Under the pieces are notes generated by a model. It was not told where the DNA came from. It searched no databases and saw nothing but the letters and a program-made list of their open reading frames with translations. Below are positions 1 through 4,677 of a stretch of DNA of 8,539 bases, piece after piece (the first letter of the stretch is position 1; every line of letters begins with the position of its first letter). The position numbers and the translations under genes were made by a program. The DNA comes from Paracoccaceae bacterium (lineage in GTDB: Bacteria > Pseudomonadota > Alphaproteobacteria > Rhodobacterales > Rhodobacteraceae), in NCBI GenBank assembly GCA_023263735.1, contig JALQUQ010000105.1, forward strand, positions 1-8,539, read 5' to 3'.

Positions 1-1
1 G

Positions 2-841
2 AACTCGCCGCTGGTTTGGGATGGCACGATGACCAAGTCGCTGCGGGCCTATGCGCGGGCCAATCAGGCGGCGGTGGTGGTTCCGTTCATTCTGGGCGGG
101 GCGATGGGGCCGGTGACCAATGCGGGGGCCATCGCGCAATCCTTGGCCGAGACCATGGCCGGATGTGCGCTGACCCAGTTGGAGCGCCCCGGCGCGCCGG
201 TGATCTTTGGCAACTTTTTGTCGTCGATGGCGATGCGGTCGGGATCGCCCACCTTTGGCACCCCCGAGCCTGCCATCGGGTCGATGGTGATCGGGCAATT
301 GGCCCGTCGGCTGAACCTGCCGCTGCGCTGTTCGGGGAATTTTACCACCTCGAAACTGCCCGATGCGCAGGCGATGACCGAAGGCACGATGTCGATGCTG
401 GCGGCCATTCACTGTGGGGCGAATTTCATCCTGCATTCGGCGGGGTTTCTGGATGGGCTCTTGAGCATGTCCTATGAGAAATTCATGCTGGACGACGATC
501 TGTGCGGGGCGCTGCATGCCTATCTGGATGGGGTGCAGGTGGATGACGATCAACTGGCGGTGGATGCCTTTGCCGAAGTGGGCCCGGGCAACCATTTCTT
601 TGGCTGCTCGCATACGATGGCGCATTATGAGCATGCGTTTTGGGACAGCGGTCTGGCCGACAATGAACCCTTTGAGAAATGGGAGTTGAACGGCAGTCAT
701 GATGCGGCCTATCGCGCCAATCTGGCGTGGAAACGGCGGTTGGCCGAGTTTGAGGCCCCGGCGCTGGATCAAGGCATTCGCGACGGGCTGACCGATTTCA
801 TCGCCGAGCGGAAAGAGGGAATGGCCGACGCCTGGTATTGA
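2..841 (+). CDS. Trimethylamine methyltransferase (MttB/COG5598) family protein, 5'-truncated by window edge
   Basis: This is the C-terminal 279 residues of a corrinoid-dependent methyltransferase of the MttB superfamily; the N-terminal part lies before the window. Family members move a methyl group from a quaternary or tertiary amine to a cobalamin-binding partner protein. Visible family-like segments are GNFTTSKLPDAQA (fragment residues about 112-124), the HSAGFLDGLLSMSYEKF stretch (about 144-160), and GPGNHFFGCSHTMAHYEHAFW near the C-terminus (about 194-214), which resembles the usual G-P-G-G-H-F-L-G...H-T ending. Full-length members have about 500 residues, so the region that carries pyrrolysine in archaeal MttB should be inside this fragment. 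The frame is open with no in-frame amber codon, so this is a non-pyrrolysine homolog. Such proteins act on glycine betaine, proline betaine, carnitine and similar compounds in characterised cases, so the 'trimethylamine' name is not a safe substrate call. A strong terminator follows the stop. The family is confident; the substrate is unknown. Confidence 0.9.
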   Translation, partial: NSPLVWDGTMTKSLRAYARANQAAVVVPFILGGAMGPVTNAGAIAQSLAETMAGCALTQLERPGAPVIFGNFLSSMAMRSGSPTFGTPEPAIGSMVIGQLARRLNLPLRCSGNFTTSKLPDAQAMTEGTMSMLAAIHCGANFILHSAGFLDGLLSMSYEKFMLDDDLCGALHAYLDGVQVDDDQLAVDAFAEVGPGNHFFGCSHTMAHYEHAFWDSGLADNEPFEKWELNGSHDAAYRANLAWKRRLAEFEAPALDQGIRDGLTDFIAERKEGMADAWY

Positions 842-842
842 G

Positions 843-930
843 CCTTTGTCGACGCCTGCGCGCCCCGCCGGGAGGGAGGATGCCTCCGGCGGGGATATTT
901 TTGCCAAGATAAAGGCGGCTTTGACAAAGG
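843..930. repeat. 8-bp inverted repeat flanking the terminator
   Basis: CCTTTGTC at 843-850 is the exact reverse complement of GACAAAGG at 923-930. The arms enclose the terminator hairpin and lie just inside the stop codons of the two convergent genes (839-841 and 932-934). On paper this gives a second, larger hairpin for either transcript. An 8-bp match over this distance may be chance. Confidence 0.4.
863..902 (+). terminator. Rho-independent terminator of the MttB-family gene
   Basis: A GC-rich stem is formed by CCCCGCCGGGAGG (863-875) and CCTCCGGCGGGG (883-894). It pairs over about 11 bp with one bulged G (872) and a 7-base loop, and is followed at once by ATATTTTT (895-902). The T-run lies only on the plus-strand side, so it should stop transcription of the methyltransferase gene, not the convergent aminomutase transcript. 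The stem is unusually long and strong. Confidence 0.88.
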
Positions 931-931
931 A

Positions 932-1984
932 TCAGGCGGCGGGGTCGCTGTAGCGGTGGGACTGGCCCCGCCAATCGAGGACATCCCAATGCCCGGCCCC
1001 GTGGTGGGAGAGGTAGGCGGGGCCGATCGGGGATTTGCCGTACCCGCCCGGAATGTCGAGGATATAGGTGGGCAGGCAAGGCCCGGGCAGATGGCCGCGC
1101 AGCGCGGCGATCAGGGCTTGCCCCGCCGCAATGGTGGTGCGGAAATGGCTGGCGCCGCGGGCCAGATCGCAATGGTGCAGGTAATAGGGTTTGACGCGCA
1201 GCGCATAGAGCCGCCGGAACAGGCGGTCGAGCGTTTCCACCTGATCGTTCACCCCCTTGAGGAGGACCGACTGCGACAAGAGCGGAATGCCCGCATCGGC
1301 CAGGGAGGCCAGCGCGGCCGTGGCGTTTTCGGTCAGCTCGTCGGGGTGGTTGGTGTGGATCACGATCCAGGGGGTCAGCCGGGTTTTCAGCGCGGCGATC
1401 AGGGCGGGGGTGATGCGATGAGGGGCGACCACGGGCACGCGGGTGTGAAAGCGCACCACCGCGACATGGGGGATTGCGGCGATGCGCGCCAAAAGGTCAG
1501 AGAGGCGCCGCGCCGACAGCACCAGAGGATCGCCCCCGGTCAGCACCACCTCCCAGATGGCGGGGGTGCGGGCGATGTAGTCGAGCGCTTGCGTCAGCGC
1601 CTCTTCGGGCAGGTGCCCGGTTTCACCGACGGTTTCGCGGCGAAAGCAGAACCGGCAATACACCTCGCAGGTTTTGGTGACATGCAAGATCACCCGGTCG
1701 GGATAGCGGTGCGTCAGGCCGGGCACGGGGGCATGTGTGTCGTCCCCGATGGGGTCGGTCAGATCTTCGGGCCGTTCGATCAGCTCTTGGACCGAGGGCA
1801 CGAATTGACGCGCCACGCCCGGCGAGCCGGCGGCGGCCATTTCGGGCGACATGCGCAGGCGAAAATCCTTGGCAACCTGGGTGAGGGCCGCGGTCTGTTC
1901 GGGCAAGACGAATCCGTGCTGCAGGAAATCCCCGACCGAGATCAGGGCCCGGCCGGAATGGGCATCGGGGGAGAGATCGGTCAC
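932..1984 (-). CDS. Lysine 2,3-aminomutase-like radical SAM/PLP enzyme (EpmB-like)
   Basis: The 350-residue protein is a radical S-adenosylmethionine enzyme that should convert alpha-lysine to beta-lysine. The 4Fe-4S ligands are C106, C110 and C113 in CEVYCRFCFRR (CX3CX2C). TGGDPL follows at 149-154, HCDLARGASHFRT at 271-283, and K317 in PGGYGK is the expected PLP-binding lysine. Clostridial KamA has about 416 residues and a C-terminal C-x-C-x-x-C zinc motif. This protein lacks that extension, so it fits the short EpmB-type proteins, which in E. coli make (R)-beta-lysine for modification of elongation factor P. Whether EF-P is the target here cannot be seen. The GTG start at 1984 is chosen because it overlaps the upstream transglycosylase stop by 4 bp (GTGA), has an AGAGGTGGG sequence upstream, and matches family length. 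A longer frame reaching 2092 would run through the transglycosylase gene in another frame. It is the second gene of the operon. Confidence 0.92.
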   Translation of the reverse strand: MTDLSPDAHSGRALISVGDFLQHGFVLPEQTAALTQVAKDFRLRMSPEMAAAGSPGVARQFVPSVQELIERPEDLTDPIGDDTHAPVPGLTHRYPDRVILHVTKTCEVYCRFCFRRETVGETGHLPEEALTQALDYIARTPAIWEVVLTGGDPLVLSARRLSDLLARIAAIPHVAVVRFHTRVPVVAPHRITPALIAALKTRLTPWIVIHTNHPDELTENATAALASLADAGIPLLSQSVLLKGVNDQVETLDRLFRRLYALRVKPYYLHHCDLARGASHFRTTIAAGQALIAALRGHLPGPCLPTYILDIPGGYGKSPIGPAYLSHHGAGHWDVLDWRGQSHRYSDPAA

Positions 1985-2466
1985 GACCGCAGGCCCACCT
2001 CTTTCAACAGGCCCATGCGTTTGGCCTCGTAGTAATAGCCCTTGGCGTACCACATGACGGCGCGGTCTTCGTTGCGGCGCGACACGAGCCATGCGCCGCG
2101 CAGATATTTGCCCGCGTATTTCAGATTGGTTTCGGCATCCAGCAATTCTTCGGCCGGGCCGGTATGGCCCATCGTGCGGGCGGTTTGCGGCAGGATCTGC
2201 ATCAGACCGTAATAGGGGCCGTTGCGCGCGCCGGCATTATAGCCGCTTTCGCGGCGGATCACCCGGTGGATCAGGCTTTCGGGCATGTCATATGCACGGG
2301 CGTATTTGGCCACCAGCGCCTGCATTTCGGGCGTGTTTCCGACCATGGGGGCGGCGGGCGGGGTGGCTTTGCGGTTGCCCGTACAGGCCGAGAGAGCGAG
2401 GGCCGAGCCCCCGAAGAGAAAGCTGCGGCGCGACACCGCCGACACGGAAAACTGCGAACGAACCAT
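1981..2466 (-). CDS. Lytic transglycosylase lipoprotein (SLT domain), Tat-type signal
   Basis: This 161-residue protein is a small peptidoglycan lytic transglycosylase, which cleaves the MurNAc-GlcNAc bond with formation of 1,6-anhydro-MurNAc. The N-terminus carries a twin-arginine motif, S-R-R-S-F-L (residues 12-17), then a hydrophobic stretch and a lipobox L-S-A-C with C28 as the predicted lipidated cysteine. This suggests folded export by Tat and membrane anchoring. The catalytic domain covers about residues 48-150: E73 in RRESGYN is the expected catalytic acid, GLMQI at 87-91 is the hallmark motif, and NLKYAGKYLRG (114-124) and the Tyr-rich WYAKGYYYEAKR (139-150) follow. At about 100 residues the catalytic part is a minimal SLT core. 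The ATG at 2466 has a GAGGG Shine-Dalgarno sequence upstream. It is the first gene of a minus-strand operon and overlaps the aminomutase start by 4 bp, so translation is probably coupled. Confidence 0.93.
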   Translation of the reverse strand: MVRSQFSVSAVSRRSFLFGGSALALSACTGNRKATPPAAPMVGNTPEMQALVAKYARAYDMPESLIHRVIRRESGYNAGARNGPYYGLMQILPQTARTMGHTGPAEELLDAETNLKYAGKYLRGAWLVSRRNEDRAVMWYAKGYYYEAKRMGLLKEVGLRS

Positions 2467-2677
2467 AGAACCCTCATGACCTTTTCGGGCCTCTTAGCGC
2501 AAAGTTCAGATCATCTCCAGTCGGGCGATTGCATCTGGCAGATCGGCGCGCAGATCTGGGGTCTAGGACTTTAGGCCACCTTTGCCGAAGGCCTTTGCGC
2601 TGATAGCATCGAGGGGAAAGGTTCGAATTCTTGTCTGTCTGTTTGGCCAGACGGGGTTTAGGCAAAAGGCAATGACC
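2467..2677. promoter_or_regulatory. Divergent intergenic region with inverted and direct repeats
   Basis: This 211-bp gap separates the minus-strand transglycosylase operon from the plus-strand signalling cassette, so both promoters should lie in it. No convincing -35/-10 pair stands out. The structure that can be read directly is: a perfect 9-bp inverted repeat, AGCGCAAAG at 2496-2504 and CTTTGCGCT at 2593-2601; three CAGATC copies at 2507, 2539 and 2551; a palindrome ATCTG-G-CAGAT at 2533-2543; a palindrome CAGATCTG at 2551-2558; and a small hairpin GTCTG/CAGAC at 2637-2652 just before the regulator's ribosome binding site. These are candidate operator elements; no known consensus was recognised. 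Confidence 0.5.
2496..2601. repeat. 9-bp inverted repeat in the divergent promoter region
   Basis: AGCGCAAAG (2496-2504) and CTTTGCGCT (2593-2601) are exact reverse complements placed near each end of the gap between two divergent operons. The 88 bp between them contain the CAGATC copies. Such an arrangement could hold two binding sites for one regulator facing each promoter. Confidence 0.5.
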
Positions 2678-3370
2678 ATGAAGGTTCCTTTGGAAACGGT
2701 GGAGCGCAAGCTGGCAACGGCGTTGGTGGTGGATGACCACCCCCTGTTTTGCGATGCGTTGACCATGACGCTCAAGGCGGTGTGCGGTTTGCAGCGGACC
2801 GATACGGCCGATTGTCTGGCGGCGGCGATCAAGCGGCTGGAAGAGGGGGCCATGCCCGATGTGGTGGTGCTGGATCTGAACCTGCCCGATGTGGATGGCA
2901 TGGATGGTCTGGTGCGGCTGAAGGCGGCGGCGGGGGCGACGCCGGTGATCGTGGTGTCGTCGCTGGCGGACAACCGGGTGATTTCGGCGGCATTGCGGGC
3001 GGGGGCGGCGGGGTTCGTGCCCAAGCACAGCCACCGCGATGTGTTTCGCGCGGCCTTTGATCAACTGCGTGAGGGGCGCACCTTTACGCCCGAAGGGTTC
3101 AGCGCCGAAGGGGATGCGATCAGCGGCAACCGCCGGGATGAGGCGGTGGCGCGACTGTCGTTGTTGACCAAACAGCAGGCCCGCATTCTGCAACTGATCT
3201 GCGAGGGCATGCTGAACAAGCAGATTGCCTTTGATCTTTCGATCGCCGAGACGACCGTAAAGGCGCATGTGACGGCGATCATGCGGAAACTGGGGGTGCA
3301 AAGCCGGACGCAGGCCGTGCTGATCGCCCGCAATGTCAGTTTTGACAGCCTGATGTTTGGCGAAGAGTGA
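2678..3370 (+). CDS. NarL/FixJ-type response regulator (REC + LuxR HTH)
   Basis: This 230-residue DNA-binding response regulator has an N-terminal receiver domain (about 13-130). The acidic pocket is D19-D20 (VVDDHP), the phospho-acceptor is D66 (VVLDLNLPDVDG), the conserved hydroxyl residue is in VVSS (92-95), and the conserved lysine is K116 (FVPK). A LuxR-type helix-turn-helix occupies about 160-220 (LTKQQARILQLICEG... then NKQIAFDLSIAETTVKAHVTAIMRKLG). The start is the second ATG (2678), because AAAAGG at 2664-2669 lies 8 bases upstream; the ATG at 2672 is only 2 bases from it, and an upstream in-frame ATG at 2582 would add a non-homologous tail. It is the first gene of the plus-strand cassette, followed by a FIST sensor and a hybrid kinase, and is the likely transcriptional output of that kinase. 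Its DNA target cannot be read from the sequence. Confidence 0.93.
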   Translation: MKVPLETVERKLATALVVDDHPLFCDALTMTLKAVCGLQRTDTADCLAAAIKRLEEGAMPDVVVLDLNLPDVDGMDGLVRLKAAAGATPVIVVSSLADNRVISAALRAGAAGFVPKHSHRDVFRAAFDQLREGRTFTPEGFSAEGDAISGNRRDEAVARLSLLTKQQARILQLICEGMLNKQIAFDLSIAETTVKAHVTAIMRKLGVQSRTQAVLIARNVSFDSLMFGEE

Positions 3371-3380
3371 CCGACCCGCG

Positions 3381-3401
3381 CGCCCCGAGATCGGCGGGGC
3401 G
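3381..3401 (+). other. GC-rich hairpin between response regulator and FIST gene
   Basis: CGCCCCG (3381-3387) and CGGGGCG (3395-3401) form a perfect 7-bp stem with a 7-base loop, starting 10 bases after the regulator stop codon. No T-run follows, so it is not a standard terminator. It could stabilise the upstream mRNA end or lower expression of the downstream genes, and it would lie inside the coding region if the FIST gene starts at 3367. Confidence 0.4.
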
Positions 3402-3448
3402 GGTGCGGGGTTGCATAGCGCCGGAGTTTGGGCCTAGCCTCGGCTGTG

Positions 3449-3465
3449 GGAGGACGAGGAGCTTG
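3449..3465 (+). promoter_or_regulatory. Ribosome binding site supporting a TTG start for the FIST gene
   Basis: GGAGG at 3449-3453 lies 9 bases before an in-frame TTG at 3463, with a second purine block GAGGAG at 3456-3461. This is the best Shine-Dalgarno sequence between the regulator stop and the first conserved FIST residues. It is the main reason for preferring the TTG over the overlapping GTG at 3367. The AGG-AGG-type content also makes this stretch poor coding sequence in the FIST frame. Confidence 0.5.
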
Positions 3466-4677
3466 ACTGCAGGGGAGGTGCCCCGCCTGTGGCGGGATGA
3501 TCTGACATCGCTTGAGGCGCCTGACCCTTGTGGGTTTGGGGCAGGTTTGCGCTATGGCGCGGTCATGGCCGATGACCCGGCGGCGGCGGCGCATCTGGTT
3601 CGGCAATTGGGCCCGGGGCCGTTTTCGCGCATCATCCTGTTTTTGTCGCCGGAAACCGCGATTGACCGGCTGATGCAGGACTTGGCCCAAGCGTTTGACC
3701 CAAGGATCGTGATCGGCTGCACCACGGCTGGCGAAATCACGCAGAAGGGCTATTCCGAGGGCGAGATCGTCGCGCTTGGCCTGATGGACAGCCATTTTCT
3801 GACCGATTGTCTGGTGGTGCCCGATCTGGCGGTGATCGATGGTCAGGGCCTGATTGGCGAAATGATCCGTCGCCGCGCGGCCATGGCCGACCGCACGCCC
3901 GATTGGGCGACCGAATTCGCCTTTCTGATGGTTGACGGGATGTCGCTGCGCGAAGATGCCTTGACCACCGCCATTGCGCCCGGTCTGGGCAACCTGCCGC
4001 TGTTCGGCGGATCGGCGGGGGATGGCACGCGGTTTCAGGCGACCCGGGTGATCTGGCACGGCAAGGCCCTGTCGAATGCGGCGGTGCTGATGCTGGTGCG
4101 AACGCGCTGCCGGGTGCAGGTGTTCCGTCTGGATCATCTGGTGCCGACCGATGTGCGCATGGTGGTGACCGAGGCCGAGCCCAGCCGCCGGATCGTGCGC
4201 CAGATCAACGCGGAACCCGCCGCGCGTGAATATGCGCGGCTTTTGGGGCGTGACCCGGGCCAGTTGACGACCTTTACCTTTGCCGCGCATCCGGTGGTGG
4301 TGCGCTTGGGCGGGGGGCATCATGTGCGCGCCATTCAACAGGTGGATGAAAACGGCGATCTGATCTTTTTCTCGGCCATTGATGAGGGGCTGGTGCTGAC
4401 CTTGGCCGAACCGCAGGATCTGGTGGCGCATCTGGAGCGGGAGCTTTCCGCCCTGTCATCGGGCGGGGTGGCCCCGGCGGCCATTCTGGCGTGCGATTGC
4501 ATCTTGCGGCGGATGGAAGCCTTGGAAAAGCAGAAAACCGGAGCGATTTCGGCGGTGATGCGCAAACATCGGGTGGTGGGGTTTTCCACCTATGGCGAGC
4601 AGTGGAATTCCATGCATGTCAACCACACGATGACGGGCGTTGCGATCTATGCCGATGATGCCGAGGTTCTGCCGTGA
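3463..4677 (+). CDS. FIST-domain sensory protein, NosP-like
   Basis: This predicted 404-residue soluble protein has both halves of the FIST sensor family. FIST_N is about 28-220, with GCTTAGE at 85-91 and GGSAGDG at 182-188. FIST_C is about 225-397, with DCILRR at 345-350 and the typical ending GFSTYGEQ...NHTMTGVAI at 373-394. No signal peptide or membrane helix is seen. Characterised FIST proteins next to histidine kinases (NosP of Pseudomonas aeruginosa, Legionella and Vibrio) bind heme, sense nitric oxide and modulate the kinase NahK. This gene has the same context: its stop overlaps the kinase GTG by 4 bp (GTGA at 4674-4677). Several histidines are possible heme ligands (H276, H286-H287, H385, H388), but none can be assigned. 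The start is uncertain: GTG at 3367 would overlap the regulator stop as GTGA and add 32 residues, but that segment is rich in Pro/Gly/Arg with rare codons (AGA, ATA, AGG). The family is confident; heme binding is inferred. Confidence 0.88.
   Translation: MTAGEVPRLWRDDLTSLEAPDPCGFGAGLRYGAVMADDPAAAAHLVRQLGPGPFSRIILFLSPETAIDRLMQDLAQAFDPRIVIGCTTAGEITQKGYSEGEIVALGLMDSHFLTDCLVVPDLAVIDGQGLIGEMIRRRAAMADRTPDWATEFAFLMVDGMSLREDALTTAIAPGLGNLPLFGGSAGDGTRFQATRVIWHGKALSNAAVLMLVRTRCRVQVFRLDHLVPTDVRMVVTEAEPSRRIVRQINAEPAAREYARLLGRDPGQLTTFTFAAHPVVVRLGGGHHVRAIQQVDENGDLIFFSAIDEGLVLTLAEPQDLVAHLERELSALSSGGVAPAAILACDCILRRMEALEKQKTGAISAVMRKHRVVGFSTYGEQWNSMHVNHTMTGVAIYADDAEVLP

Noticed and set aside
2..841. Pyrrolysine (in-frame TAG) in the MttB homolog
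   Set aside because: The frame contains no amber codon before its TGA stop.
956..2032. Plus-strand 358-codon frame opposite the aminomutase
   Set aside because: Gly/Asp/Gln-rich shadow with no motif; the minus strand encodes the CX3CX2C enzyme.
932..2092. Longer 386-residue aminomutase frame starting at 2092
   Set aside because: The first 36 residues overlap the transglycosylase gene in another frame and are Arg/Gly-rich without family similarity. The GTG at 1984 with its GTGA overlap is better.
2582..2677. N-terminal extension of the response regulator
   Set aside because: No ribosome binding site was found before 2582, and the extra residues precede the normal start of a receiver domain; AAAAGG at 2664-2669 supports 2678.
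2474..3301. Minus-strand open frame of 275 codons opposite the response regulator
   Set aside because: Its His/Arg/Gln-rich composition is typical of an antisense shadow in GC-rich DNA; the plus strand carries clear receiver and HTH motifs.
3381..3401. Hairpin as a terminator after the response regulator
   Set aside because: There is no T-run after the stem, and the downstream genes form a logical cassette with the regulator.
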